From Odobenus rosmarus divergens (taxonomy: Eukaryota > Chordata > Mammalia > Carnivora > Odobenidae): a DNA stretch of 64,000 nucleotides. Position numbers and translations under genes: made by a program. Location: positions 460,826 through 524,825 of the forward strand of contig NW_004450583.1 in assembly GCF_000321225.1 (NCBI RefSeq), read 5' to 3'. Shown here piece after piece: positions 1 to 12,475 of this stretch (position 1 is the stretch's first letter; each line of letters opens with the position of its first letter). The notes under the pieces were generated by a model. It made no database searches. It was given only the letters and a program-made list of their open reading frames with translations, and was not told the DNA's origin.

Positions 1-135
1 CCAGTGATGGGTATTAAGGAGGGCACGTATTGAATGGGCACTGGGTGTTATATGCAAACAATGAATCATGGAACACTACATCAAAAACTAATGATGTAAT
101 GTATGACGACTAACATAACATAATAAAAAAAAAAA
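1..135 (+). mobile_element. Carnivore LINE-1 3' tail
   Basis: Starts inside the 3' UTR (GATGGGTATTAAGGAGGGCA) and ends in CATAATAAAAAAAAAAAG. The 5' part is off the window. Confidence 0.85.
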
Positions 136-284
136 GAACCTAATTAAATAACTGATCCATTTTTAAAAAAGTTAATTAGGTATTTTATTCCTTTTGATGG
201 AATTGATTTATAACTTACTTTTTGTGTTGTTCACGGTTAGTATATAGAAATGCAACTGATATTTGCTGAATTTGTATCCTGAAT

Positions 285-495
285 TAAAAAAAAAAGATTT
301 ATTTATTATTCATTCATTCATTCTTCCATTCATTCATTTGGAGAGTGGAGGGGAAGGGCCAAGGGAGAGAAAACCCAAGCAGACTCTGTGTGGGCATGGA
401 GCCTGACATGGGGCTCGATCTCACGACCCTGAGATCATGACCTGAGCCAAAATCAAGAGTCAGATGCGAAACTGACTGAGCCACTCAGGCACCCC
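285..495 (-). mobile_element. Carnivore tRNA SINE
   Basis: A-tail (as T/A-rich start) at left, tRNA-like head GCCACTCAGGCACCCC at right; diverged copy. Confidence 0.85.
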
Positions 496-496
496 A

Positions 497-1965
497 TATC
501 CTGCTGCTTTACCAAAATCATTTATATCATTTATTCTGGTGTGTGTGTGTGTGTGATCTTTAAGGTTTTCTACATATAATCATATATAAAACTGATCATA
601 TAATCTGCAACAGAGATCATTTTATTTCTTCCTTTCCATTTGGATGTCTTTTATTTCTTTTTCTTACCTAACTGCTCTGGCTAGAACTTTTAATATTATT
701 TTGAAAAGAAGTGAAAGCAGGAATCCTTGCCTTGTTCCTGATCTTAGAGGGAATATTTTCAGTCTTTCACCATTGAGTATAATGTTCATTGAGAAAATTT
801 TATATATGGCTTTTATCATTTTGAGGTAGTTTCCCTCTATTCCTACTTTGCTGAGTGTTTATTTCATGAAATGGTGTTGAATTTTGTCAAAAGCTTTTTC
901 TCTATCAACTGAGATATTATGTGGGGGGTTTTCATTCTGTTGATTTGATTTATTACATAGATGGAGTTGTATGTTGAGCCATCCTTGCATTCCAAGAATA
1001 AATTCCCCTGGTCAAGGTGCATAATCCTTTTCCTATGCTGCTCAACTTGGTTTGCTAGTACTTTGTTGAGTACTTGTGCATCAATGTTCATAAGAGATAC
1101 TGGTTTGTAGTTTTCTTATAGTGTCCTTGTCTGGCTTTAGTGTTCAGGGTAATGCTGGCCTCATAGAATGAGTTAGGAATATTCCCTCCTTTTCAATTTT
1201 TTTGGGGAAGTTTCAGTAGTATTGATATTATTAGTTCTTCAAAATTTGGTAGAATTCACCAGTGAAGCCATCAGGCCCAGGACTTTTCTTTGAGAGATTT
1301 TTTTAAATCACTGATTTAATCTCCTAGATAGTTATAGTTCTATTAAGATTTTCTTTCTTTGTGCTTTAATCTGGTAGTTTTGTGTCCCTAGGAATTTGTC
1401 CATTTCAACTAGGTTATTCCATTTGTTGAATAATTTTTCATAGTACTCACTTATACTTTTAATTTCTGTATAATTGGTAGTAATATCCCCACTTTAATTT
1501 CTACCTTTAGTTATATGAGTCTTCTCTATTTTTTCTTAGTCCGTCTAGCTAGAGGTTTGTGAATTTTGTTGATCTTTTCAAAAAACTGACTTTTGGGGGC
1601 ACCTGGGTGGCTCAGTCAATTAAGCATCTAACTCTTTGATTTCAGTTCAGGTCATGATCGTAGGGTGCTGGGATCCAGCCCCATGTCAGGCTCCCCATTC
1701 AGTGGGCAGTCTGCTTGGGGATTCTCCCTCTCCCTCTGCCCCTTCCCCCCACTCATGTGCACTCTCTCTCTCTCCCTAGAATAAATAAATCTTTTTTAAA
1801 AACCTGACTTTTGGTTTCATTGATTTTCTGTGTTGTTTTTATTCTGTATTTTGCCTACTTCTGCTCTAGTTTTTATTATTTCCTTTCTTCTGTGGGTTTT
1901 GGAGTTTTGTTCTTTTTCTAGTTCCTTACGTGGTATAGTTAGATTGTTGATTTGAAATGTTCCTT
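497..1965 (-). mobile_element. LINE-1 ORF2 remnant
   Basis: Plus strand reads as reverse-complement ORF2 (AGTGAAAGCAGGAATCCTTG region). Many stops and frameshifts; interrupted by the SINE at 1597-1797. Confidence 0.85.
1597..1797 (+). mobile_element. Carnivore tRNA SINE with target duplication
   Basis: Head GGGCACCTGGGTGGCTCAG. Flanked by AAAAACTGACTTTTGG (left) and AAAAACCTGACTTTTGG (right, about 1798-1814), one base apart. Confidence 0.93.
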
Positions 1966-2660
1966 GTTTTTTAAAATTTTATTTGTTTACTTATTTTTAA
2001 TTCCAGTATAATTAATATACACTGTTATATTAGTTTCAGGTGTACAATATAGTGATACAACAATTCTATACATTACTCAGTGCTCATCATAAGTGTACTT
2101 TTAATCCCCTTCACCTATTTCACCCATCTTCCCACCCACTTCTCTCTGGTAACCACTAGTTTGTTTTCTATAGTTAAGAGTCTGTTTTTTGGTTTTTCTC
2201 TTTTTTTATTTCTTAAAATCCATATGAGTGAGATCATATGGTATTTCTCTCTGTTGTTTCACTTAACATTATATCCTCTAGATCCATCCATGTTGTTGCA
2301 AATGGCAAAATTTCATTCTTTTTTATGGTTGAGTAATATTCCATTGTATATATATACCACATTTTCTTTATCCATTCCTCTATTGATGGACACTTGGGTT
2401 GCTTCCATATTTAGCTATTGTAAATAATGCTGCAATAAACATTGGGGTGCATATAACTTTTTAGATTAGTGTTTTCATATTCTTTGGGTAAATGTCCAAT
2501 AGGGAATTACTGGATCATATAGTAATTCTATTTTTAATGTTTTGAGAAGCCTCCATACTGTTTTCCACAGTGGCTGGACCAGTTTGCATTCCCACTAACA
2601 GTGCCTGAGGGTTTCTTCTCCACATCCTCACCAACACTGTTGTTTCTTGTGATTTTTTTT
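1966..2660 (-). mobile_element. Carnivore LINE-1 3' UTR and ORF2 end
   Basis: T-rich start then CAGTATAATTAATATACACT and, further on, GAGTAATATTCCATTGTATA, the reverse complement of the ORF2 C-terminal end. 5' truncated at the right, inserted in the older LINE-1. Confidence 0.85.
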
Positions 2661-3045
2661 TTTAATTTGAATGGGCTATACTGTCATGTTTCTTTGTATG
2701 CCTTATGATTTTTTTTTATTGAACATTGGATATTTGAATCTAATAATGGGTAGTCTGGAAATCAGATTCTACCCCTTCCCAGAGTTTACTGCTTTTTGTT
2801 TTTTTATTTTTGTCATTGTTGTAGGCTGTCTCTGTGCTGAGGGTCAGCCTAAGGTGTAAAATTAAGGTCTTTTCAGGTCTCCTCTGAGCCTTTCCCTGGA
2901 CATGCATGGTCACTTTCTAGTTTTCCCCTTATTCGCAGTTGTTTTTAAGTGTCCTAATTGTTAATTGCTAATGAAAAAGGTAAGAAGGGAAAAGGATGCT
3001 GCCCTTCAAATACTTTGGTAGTTTCAACAGGAGAGTAAGGGTCTT
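2661..3045 (-). mobile_element. LINE-1 5'-region-like remnant
   Basis: GAATGGGCTATACTGTCATG through CTGAGCCTTTCCCTGGACAT resembles the 5' region of old mammalian LINE-1 in reverse. Family name not resolved. Confidence 0.5.
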
Positions 3046-3761
3046 ACAACAACGGGATGGAGGGAGGTGCAACAACACCTTATAGCCTCTTTGTCTGCAC
3101 CTCTGTGATCAGAAGCAGCAATCAGCAATCAGAGCACAGATCCACAATATTTGAAGGACAAGGTCATTTTAGCTCATCCTGGCTCCAGCAAACTGTGTGC
3201 AAGCTACTAGAGGAACACATACATGGCTCCCTGCCACATACCTAGAAGGGTGGGGAATGAGTAGCTGCTACTGTGTTTAGATCTGAAATTAACCAAAATT
3301 AATCACAATTTGCCATCTAAACCTTCCCCTATAAGTTGCAAGCCTTCAACAGACCCAGAGTTCCAAAATAGTTATATCAAACAGAATGTGGTAGTGCAAG
3401 TGTTGTGTAGGTGGGAGACAGATTCCTGGTACTTCCCACTCTCCTATCTTCCCAGAATCTTCAAAAATATTATTTTTATAATTTTCAAAAGTATACTCTA
3501 TCTGTAGTAAAGCCCCATTTTTTCCCTAACATTGTTTTATCTTCTTGGTTTTGTTTTGTTTTGGCTCAATCATGCCAGAAGTTTGTCTATTCTGTTAGTC
3601 TTTTAAAGCAGGTTTTGTTCTGTAGTTCTTTTCTAGTGCTTATTTTCTAATTAATTAATTTTTGTTCTTAATTCTTTCTATATTCTTTGGAGTTCTCTGT
3701 TATTTTAGTAGCTTCTTGAGTTAAATATTTAACTCATTTGCTTTTAATCTTTTTTATGTTA
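3046..3761. other. CFAP70 intron sequence, nothing recognised
   Basis: No exon-like frame with conserved protein and no repeat I can name; T-rich, probably old LINE-derived. Confidence 0.4.
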
Positions 3762-3774
3762 AGAGAACCATTTT

Positions 3775-3962
3775 TTTTAAAGATTGTATTTATTTGAGAG
3801 AGAGTAAGAGAGAGAGTGTGCGCACAAGAGGGGGGAGCAGGAGAGGGAGAAGCAGGCTTCCTGCTGAGCAGGGAGCCTGATGCGGAACTCAATCCCAGGA
3901 CTCCAGGATCATGACCTGAGCCGAAGGCAGTCGCCCAACCAACTGAGCCACCCAGGCACCTT
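3775..3962 (-). mobile_element. Carnivore tRNA SINE with target duplication
   Basis: Perfect 13-bp duplication AGAGAACCATTTT at 3762-3774 and 3963-3975. Confidence 0.93.
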
Positions 3963-3975
3963 AGAGAACCATTTT

Positions 3976-4486
3976 ATTAAAGATAGATCTTAACATATTC
4001 CATAATTAAACAATTTTGTGTCCATTGGGCATGTGTCCATTTTCTAATACACTCAGACCTTCAAAAACAAAATGGTCGAAGCCCTCTTTCATCTTTTTAG
4101 AAGACTTATACACTATTAACAAACTTTCCACTAGCAAAGAGGAAGCTTTCTTTTATACAGCTTAACTCTTGACGTATTGGAAAGAAGAGGTTCTCTGCAT
4201 GGAGTAGTCTCTCTCAAGAAAACCCAAGGGGAAGATGACAGACACTATATTGCAGAGGGTACTCATGTTTTCCAGAAAGATTTTTTTTTTTTTTCTGTTT
4301 TCACCACTACCATCACAGTTTCTAATTTGTGGGCTCTATGCAGAGGAGGGGTGGCTTTCATTGACTCATTAATTTGTGTACTTTCTTTCAGTCTTGAGCA
4401 GACAGTAATGCTTTATCATTATAAGTCCAGTGGTGTTGAGCTTCACAACTCTTCTCACTACCATGTTTTTTTCCCCTTTTAGAATG
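3976..4486. other. CFAP70 intron sequence, nothing recognised
   Basis: No feature beyond a T run at 4281-4294. Short open frames here show no recognisable protein. Confidence 0.4.
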
Positions 4487-4654
4487 TCCCAAATTAAACT
4501 TTTTATTCTGAGATAATTTCAGATTCACATACAATTGTGAAAAATAATACAGAAAGCTATCTTGTAACCATTTTTCCCAATGGTACTATCAAGATACAGA
4601 TCATTTCATCACCACAAGGATTCTGGTTACCCTTTTAACCTATGTTACCCTTTT

Positions 4655-4856
4655 ATTTTTATTTATTTATTTTTTAAAGATTTTATTTATTTGACAGAGA
4701 GAGAGCACAAGTAGGCACAGTGACAGGCAGAGGCAGAGGGTGAAGCAGACTCCCTGCTGAGCAGGGAGCCTGACACAGGACTCGATCCCAGGACCCTGGG
4801 ATCATGACCTGAGCCAAAGGCAGATGCTTAACCGACTGAGCCACCCAGGCGATCCC
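4655..4856 (-). mobile_element. Carnivore tRNA SINE with target duplication
   Basis: ATGTTACCCTTT flanks both sides (about 4642-4654 and 4857-4868). Confidence 0.92.
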
Positions 4857-5835
4857 ATGTTACCCTTTAAAAGCCACGTCCACTATCCTCCTTCTTAACA
4901 CCAGGCAACTACTAATTTGTTCTCCATTTCTATGCTTTGTCACTTCAAAAATGTTATATAAATGTACTTTTACAGTATGTACCTTTTAAGATTGGCCTTT
5001 TCATTCAGCATAATTCTCTGGAGATCCAATGAGATTGGTTTGTGTCTCAGTAATTTGTTCATTTTTATTGATGAGTAGCATTTCATAGTATGGCTGTATG
5101 TTTGTTTAACCCATGGAGGGACATCTGGGTTGTTTCCTGTTTTTGACAATAAAGCTCCTATAAACTATATACTGGTTTTTGTGTGAATATAAGTCTTAAT
5201 TTTCTGGGATAAAGGCTCAGGAGTGCAATTGCTGGATTCTATATGGTTGTTTGCATGTTTTGTTTTTAAAGAAATTGCATACTGCTTTCTAGACTGACAC
5301 TTAACATTCCCACCAGAAATTCTGACATTTGACATATCCAGCAGGAATGTATCAGTGATCCAGGTTCTTTGCAACCTTGTTGGAATTTGGTGTTTTTGCT
5401 ATTTTTAATTTTAACCATTCTGATATGTGTGTAGTGATACCTCATTGTGGTTTTGATTTGCATTTCCCTAATGGCTAATGATGTTGAACACTTTTTCATA
5501 TGTTTATATGCCATCTGTATATCCTCTTTGGTAAACTGTCTCTTCAAGTCTTTTGCCTATTTTCTAACTGGATTGTCTGGAGTATTTTTTACTGTTGAAT
5601 CTTGAGTTCTTTATATATTTTAGATACTATTACTTTGTCAGATTGTGATTTGCAAATATTTTCTCTCACTGTGTAGCCTGTCTTTTCATCCTCTCAACAG
5701 GGTTTTTCACAGAGCAAGAGTTTTTAATTTTTATGAAGTCAAATCATCAGTTTTTTTTCTTTTATGGCTCATCCTTTTGGTGTTAAGAACTCTTTGCCTA
5801 ACCTTAGATTCTGAAGTTTTTCACATTTTTTCCTT

Positions 5836-6030
5836 TTTTAAAAAAAATATTGTATTCACTTATTTGTCAGAGAGAGAGAGAGAGAGCACAAGCAGGGGGA
5901 GCAGCAGGCAGAGGGAGAAGCAGGCTCCCTGCTGAGCAGGGAGCCCGATGTGGGACTCAATCCCAGGACCCTGAGATCATGACCTGAGCTGAAGGCAGAC
6001 GCTTAACCGACTGAGCCACCCAGGCGTCCT
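5836..6030 (-). mobile_element. Carnivore tRNA SINE
   Basis: Flanks CACATTTTTTCCTT and CTCATTTTTTCCTT form a near-perfect duplication. Confidence 0.9.
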
Positions 6031-6230
6031 TCTCATTTTTTCCTTGTTTTGTGGCTTTACATTTCACATTTAAATCTGTGATCCATTTTGAGTTAATTTT
6101 TGCATAAGTATGAGACTAAAGTCAAGGTTCATTTTTTTGCGTACAGGTTTTCAATTGCTCTAACATCATTTGTTGAAAAGGCTACCTCTTCTCCAATGAA
6201 TTGATTTTGCACTTTTATCAAAAATCATTA

Positions 6231-6346
6231 GGCAAGGGTGTTTGGTTGGCTCAGTCGGTGGAGTGTGTGACTCTTCATCTCAGAGTTTTAAGTATGAGCC
6301 CCACGTTGGGTGTAGAGATTACTTAAGAATAAAATCTTAAAAAAAT
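6231..6346 (+). mobile_element. Short-form carnivore tRNA SINE
   Basis: tRNA-like head TTGGTTGGCTCAGTCGGTGG, then GGGTGTAGAGATTACTTAAG and an A tail; lacks the CT-rich body of the long form. Confidence 0.85.
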
Positions 6347-7063
6347 CAGGCATATTTAGATGGATCTATTTCTATTTTTTTCCATTGATCTATGTGTCTA
6401 TCCTTCCACCAACACCACACAATTTTGATTAATATAGTTATATAATAAGTCATGAAATCAAGTATAGTGATTCTTCCCATTTTATTCTTTTCCAAAATTG
6501 TTGTAGCTTTTCTAGTTTCTTTGCCTTTCTATATACATTTTAGAATAGTTTTGTCAATATCTAGAAAAAAATCTTTCTGGGATTTTGATAAGATTTACAT
6601 TCAATCTTTGTATCAGTCTGGGGACAAATGACATCTTAACTATGTTGAGCCTTCCCGTACATGAGTACAGTATGTCTCTCCATTTATAAAGATTTTTAAA
6701 AATTTCATTCAACAGTGTATAGTTTCCAGCACATAAGTGCTATATATGTTTTGTTAAATTTATACTATTTCATTTTAAAAAGCAATTGTAAATGATGTAC
6801 TTTTAGTATCAGTGCCTATGTATTTATCACTAGTATATGGAAATATAATTGATTTTGTGCATTTACATTGCATCCTATGATTTCACTTTTTCTTTCTGGA
6901 AGTTTTGCATATTCCTTGATATTTTCTACATAGACAATCATGTCATCTGCAAATAGGGACAGATTTATTTCTTCCTTTCATATATATATGCCTTTTATTT
7001 CCTTTTCTTACTTTATTGCACTGTCTAGTGCTTCCATCTCTATGTTTACAAGTGGTGAGAGCA

Positions 7064-7470
7064 ATCAGAAAGGATGAATACCCAACTTTTACATCAACAT
7101 GGATGGGACTGGAGATTATGCTAAGTGAAGTAAGTCAAGTAGAGAAAGTCAATTATCATATGGTTTCATTTATTTGTGGAACATAAGGAATAGCATAGAG
7201 CACATTAGGAGAAGGAAGGGAAAAATGAAGGTGGGGAAATCGAGGGAGAGACGAACCATGTGAGACTATGGACTCTGAGAAACAAACTGAGGGTTTTAGA
7301 GGAGATAGGCGTTGGGGGATGGGTATTAAGGAGGTCACGTACTGCATGAAGCACTGGGTGTTATACGAAAACAATGAATCGTGGATTGTTACATCAAAAA
7401 CTAATGATGTATTGTATGGTGACTAACATAATTAAATTAAACTTAATTTAATTTAATTAAAAAAAATAAG
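7064..7470 (+). mobile_element. 5'-truncated LINE-1 with 13-bp target duplication
   Basis: End of ORF2 and 3' UTR (ACTGGGTGTTATACG, CATCAAAAACTAATGATGTA) with an A-rich tail. Exact duplication AGTGGTGAGAGCA at 7051-7063 and 7471-7483. Inserted opposite in strand to the host LINE-1. Confidence 0.95.
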
Positions 7471-10400
7471 AGTGGTGAGAGCAGACCTTGATTTGTTCTC
7501 AGCCTTACGGGGAAAGCATTCCATCTTTTGCCATTAAATATAATGTTAGCCTTTGTCAGGTTGATGAAGTTCCCTCTACTTGCATTTTTCTGAGAGTTTC
7601 TATCATGAATTGGTGTTAAACTTTGTCAAATACTTTTGTTGTTTTGACCAATATGACCATATACTTTTTCTTCTTTAGACTATGAACATAGTAGAATACA
7701 TTGATTAATTTTCAAATACTGAACCAAACTTGGACCCCTGGAATCAATCCCACTTCATAATGATGTATGATTCTTTTTGTTTATTGAAGTCTATTTTTTA
7801 GTATTTTGTTAGTATTTTTGTGTCTGTATTCATGACAGATACTGGCCTCAAGTTTTCCATTTGTATACTGTCTTTGTCTTATTTTGGTATGTGTAACACT
7901 AGCATCATAAAATGAATTGAAGTGTTTCCTCCTCTTCTATTTGCTGGAAGATTGTGTAGAATTAGTGTTAGTTATTATTTTTAACTTTTGGCAGAATTCT
8001 TCAGTAAGACTCTTTGGTCCTGGAGATTTCAAATTATAAATTCAATTTCCTTGACAGTTACAGGGCAACTTTATTCATATAGGATGAGTCGTGATTTGTG
8101 TTTTTCAAAATACTAATCCATTTTCTTGTCAAATTTATGTATGTAGAGTTGTTCATCTCTTTATTATTCTTTTAAGGTCTACTATCTGTGACATTATCCC
8201 ATTTCATTTCTAATGAATAGATTATTCATTATATATGAAAAGACAATAATAGATCATTTGTGGTGTCTCTTCTCTCCTCCCACTCCCCGCTTTTGGCCAG
8301 TCTTCCCAGAGGTTTGTCAATTTTGATGTTTTTAAGTAACCAGCTATGTTACTCATTTCATTGATTTTTTCCTACTGTTTTTCATTATATTACTTTCTGC
8401 TTTTATCTTTATTTTCTTCCTTCTGTTTGATTTTGCTCTTTTTCTAAATCCTTGAGGTGACAGCTTAGATTACTGATTTGAGACTTTTCCTCTATTTTAA
8501 TGTATGCATTTAGTGTGATAAATTTTCTCAGCAGTTCTTTAGCTATGTCCCACAAACTTTGTTACCTTGTATTCTTATTTCCATTCAGTTCACTGTATTT
8601 TTTTACTTCCCTTGAGACTTCCTCTTTGACGCATAGATTATTTGGAAGTGTGTCTTTTTTGTTTTCAAGTGTTCAGAGTTTCCTGTTCTTTATTACTGAT
8701 TTCTAGCTTGATACTGTTGTTGTCGGAAAACACATTATTTTAATTCACTTAAATGTGTTGAGGTTGTTTATGACCCAGAATATGGTTTTGGTATGTGGTC
8801 TGAGGGCTTTTGAAAATAATGCATGTTCTGCTATTGTTGGGTGTTCAATAAATATTTATTAGATATTGTAGGCTGATGGGTACTGTTGAGTTTTCCTATA
8901 TCCCTGTTGATTTTCTATCTAGTTATTCTACAAATTGAGAGGGGGGTGTTTATGTCCCCAACTAGAATTGTGGATTTGTCTATTCACCCTTTCAGTTTAA
9001 TCAGTTTTTGCTTCATATATTTTGCAGCTGTTGTTTGGTATATGTATATTTAGTATTACTATGTATTCTTGGTGGGTTGACTCTTTTATCATTACATAAT
9101 GAATTTCTCTGTCTCTGGTTATTTTCTTTGCCTACTTTATCTGATGCTAATACAGTCACTTCCACTTTTTGATGAATGTGTGCATATATATCTTTCTCTA
9201 ACCTTTTACATTTTACCTGACTATATGGTTATATTTTGATTTTCTTGTAGGCAGCATATAGTTAGGTCTGCCATCTCTGTCTCTTGATATATTTAATGTA
9301 ATTATTAACATATTAGGGCTTAAGTCTGCTGGAGGTTGTTTCTCCTCTCTTTTTCATTTGTTTTCTTTTTTTCTGCTTTCCTGTGGATTGCATGAACATT
9401 CTTTAAAATTCCATTTTAATTTACCTATGATACTTTTAAGAGTACCTATTTGTATAGGATTTTTTAGTTATTGCTCTGAGTACTGCATTATATATATATT
9501 ACTTATTACAGCCTATTACAGATGTCATCATTTCAGTAGTTTAAGTACAGAAACCTTACCTCCCTTTATGTCCCTTTGCCTTTCCTGTTTACAATTGCTT
9601 AAAATATTTTCTCAGTATTCCTTTAGAACTGCATCAGACAGTGTTATACCTTGTTTCAAGTGTCAAACAAAATTTAGAAAACTCAAAGAGAAGGAAAGCT
9701 GACTTTATCCAAATTTTTGCTTACCACATTCCTTCTTCCTTCCTGGTGTTCCAAGGTTCTTTCTTTTATCATTTCTGTTCTGTTTATAGAGAACTTCCTT
9801 CAGCCATTCTTTCAGGATAGGTCTGCTGGTGACTTTGTTTTCTTTAATCTGAGAATGTCTTGATTTTCCCTTCACATCTTTTCTCTGGGTATTGGATTCT
9901 GGGTGATAGTTCTTTTATCACTTTGAAAATATTATGACATTCCCTTTGGGCCTCCGTGGCTTCTGATGACAAACTGATGTCATTCTAATCGTTTTCCTTT
10001 GCTTTCAGATTTTGTTGTCTTCAGTTTTCAGAAGTTTAATTATGATGTCTCAATATGGATTTCTTTGGGTTTATCCTACTGGGAGTTTGATTATCTTCTT
10101 GAACCTCTAGGTGTATGTCTCTTGCCAAATTTGGGGAGTTTTCAGGCTTTCCTTCTTTGAATATTTTTTCAGTCCCACCCTTTTCTCCTCTCCTTCTGAG
10201 ACTCTGATGACCCTATTAGATCTTTTGTCATAGTCCCACAGGCCTCCCAGACTCTGTTCACATTTTTTTTTCAGTCTATTTCCTCTATATTATTCAGACT
10301 GGGTATTTCTGTTATTCTGTCTTTCAATTCACTGATTCTTTCTTCTGTCTCCTCCATTCTGCTATTGAACCCATTTGCTGAGCTTTTCATAAGTTATTGT

Positions 10401-10617
10401 ATTTTTCTGATCTAAAATTTCCATTAGGTTCTTCTTTATATCTTCTATTTCTAAGACCTATTTCTCTGCTGAGTCTATTTCTGTCATTTTTTCCAGCATG
10501 TTTGCAATTGCTTACTGATCCATTATCATGGCTCTTAAAAATTTTTGTCTAAGAATTCTAATATATATGTGATCTTGGTGTTAGCATCTACTGATTGTCT
10601 TTTAAAATTCAGTTTGC
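7471..10617 (-). mobile_element. Old LINE-1 continued (ORF2 toward 5' end)
   Basis: Continues the reverse-strand LINE-1 broken at 7063: the duplicated 13-mer is followed by GACCTTGATTTGTTCTCAGC, the expected next ORF2 segment. No intact frame. Confidence 0.8.
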
Positions 10618-10725
10618 AATGAATCATTGAACACTACATCAAACACTAATGATGTACTATATGTTGGCTAACTGAACATAATTTTAAAAATTAAAATAAA
10701 ATGCTAATATAGTCAAAAAATAAAA
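10618..10725 (+). mobile_element. LINE-1 3' tail, heavily 5' truncated
   Basis: AATGAATCATTGAACACTAC, then CATCAAACACTAATGATGTA and an A-rich tail; about 108 bp. Confidence 0.8.
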
Positions 10726-11662
10726 TAGAGTTTGAGATCTTCAGGTTCTTGGTATGATGAGTCATTTTCATGTAATCTTGGACTTTTTGTATGTTATGAA
10801 ACTCTGGACCTTAAACCATCTGTTTTAGCTTTTTTTTTTTTTTTTACCCTGCTCCAACAGAGGAAGGGGAGGGGCACTGCCCCATTGTCCCCCATTATTA
10901 ACTCCACTCAGCCTCTATTGATACCTGAGGGGGACAGTTCCTCATTACTGCTGATGAGGGGTGAGAGTTCTGGTTCCTTACTTCTTTTCCACTGATACCA
11001 CAGTGGGTGTAGGCTCATTACCACTAGGTGACAGTAAGTCTCAACCCTACTTTAGGCCTCCTCTGACACCACCCCAGTGGATAGTAGATGGCATCTTGTT
11101 AATGCCAGATTGGGGCAGAAATCCAGGCTCTCTACGTGGTCTCCATTAAAACCAGATGGTGAGAGAGAGGCCTCATGACCAGACAGCACAGAAGCCCTGG
11201 CTTCCTATTTGGTATTCTTAAGCCTAATTCTGGGGCACCTAATTTCAGCTCGGACACCTAATTTCAGTTTTACGAGAGTATAAGTCTAAGTCCTCCATTC
11301 AGCCTGAGTGTGAGTGGGGCCACATTTTTTTGTTTGTGGTGTTTGGTTAGAGCAGAGCAGTTACTAAGTTTCCAGTCTTGCTAGACTGCGCTTTTCCTGG
11401 TCTTTGGTTAGAGCAGATTTCTCTCTTTTTTTTTTTTTGGTCTGCACTCATTCATGTTTCCAGGTTACTGGCTTCTTCAGCATCAAGTCTGGGATATACA
11501 AGACAAACAGAAAACCCAAGCAACTCACCACTATGTCATTCCTCATGTCTCATGTTTCCTTCTTCTCTCCACCTTTCAGAGTCCCTTATGTTTGTTTTAC
11601 ATATAAAGTCTGAGGTCTGCAGTTGTACTTAGTTAAAAGAATAGGGGAACATATATATACTC
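10726..11662 (-). mobile_element. Probable LINE-1 5'-region remnant
   Basis: G+C-richer sequence directly beyond the ORF2/ORF1 end of the reverse LINE-1; position suggests its 5' UTR. Not proven. Confidence 0.35.
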
Positions 11663-11678
11663 CAGAGGTTCTGTTTTA

Positions 11679-11810
11679 TTATTATTTTTTAAGTACGCTC
11701 CACGCCCAGCATAGAGCCCAACATGGGGCTTGAACTCACGACCCTGAGATCAAGACCTAAGCTGAGATCAAGAGTCGGACGCTTAACCGACTGAGCAACT
11801 CAGGCGCTCC
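11679..11810 (-). mobile_element. Short-form tRNA SINE with perfect 16-bp duplication
   Basis: CAGAGGTTCTGTTTTA at 11663-11678 and 11811-11826. Confidence 0.93.
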
Positions 11811-11838
11811 CAGAGGTTCTGTTTTAAATCCTTTTTGA

Positions 11839-12058
11839 GGGGCGCCTGGGTGGCTCAGTCATTAAGCACCTGCCTTCAGCTCGGGTCATGATCCCAGGGT
11901 CCTGGAATCAAGCCCCACATCAGGCTCCCTGCTCAGCGGGAAGCCTGCTTCTCCCTCTCCCACTCCCCCTGCTTGTGTTCCCTCTCTCACTGTGTCTCCG
12001 TCTGTCAAAGAAATAAATAAAATCTTTAAAAAAATAAGAATAAAATAAATAAATAAAT
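11839..12058 (+). mobile_element. Carnivore tRNA SINE
   Basis: Long form with (AATA)n tail; AAATCCTTTTTGA left and AAATTCTTTTTGA right. Begins 12 bp after the previous SINE's duplication. Confidence 0.92.
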
Positions 12059-12475
12059 AAATTCTTTTTGATTGCTAATGACTGCACTTGAGAGCATAAA
12101 TGCATCTCTAAGTATTACTTTAGCTATATCCCACAAGTTTGATATTTGGTGTTTTACTGTTGATTGATTCTAAATGCTTTATAGTTTTTCTTATGATTTC
12201 TTCTTTGTCCCATGAATTATACATAAGTGTGCCTTAAAATTTCCAAATGGATTCTTTTTTTCCTATGTTTTTATTATAGATTTCTAATTTTGTTGACTTG
12301 TATTTTGGTCAGAAAACTTAGTCTGTATGCCATTGATTCTTTGGTATATGGCAGGATTTGTTTTATTGCCTAGTATTTGGCCAGTTTCTATTGTATAAAT
12401 GTTCCTTGTGTGTTTTAAGAAAATATACGTTATTTAATGATTGGCATAACCTTATGATTATTACTTATTAGGAAA
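12059..12475 (-). mobile_element. LINE-1 ORF2 remnant
   Basis: TTTAGCTATATCCCACAAGT and TTTGTTGACTTGTATTTTGG type reverse-complement ORF2 sequence. Confidence 0.7.

Larger units (their letters stand above)
4487..7063 (-). mobile_element. Old LINE-1 (3' UTR into ORF2), interrupted
   Basis: Reads as reverse-complement LINE-1: 3' end near 4.5 kb, ORF2 C-terminal region near 5.0-5.6 kb, upstream ORF2 after that. Broken by SINEs at 4655-4856, 5836-6030 and 6231-6346. It resumes at 7471 after the insertion at 7064-7470. Confidence 0.85.
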
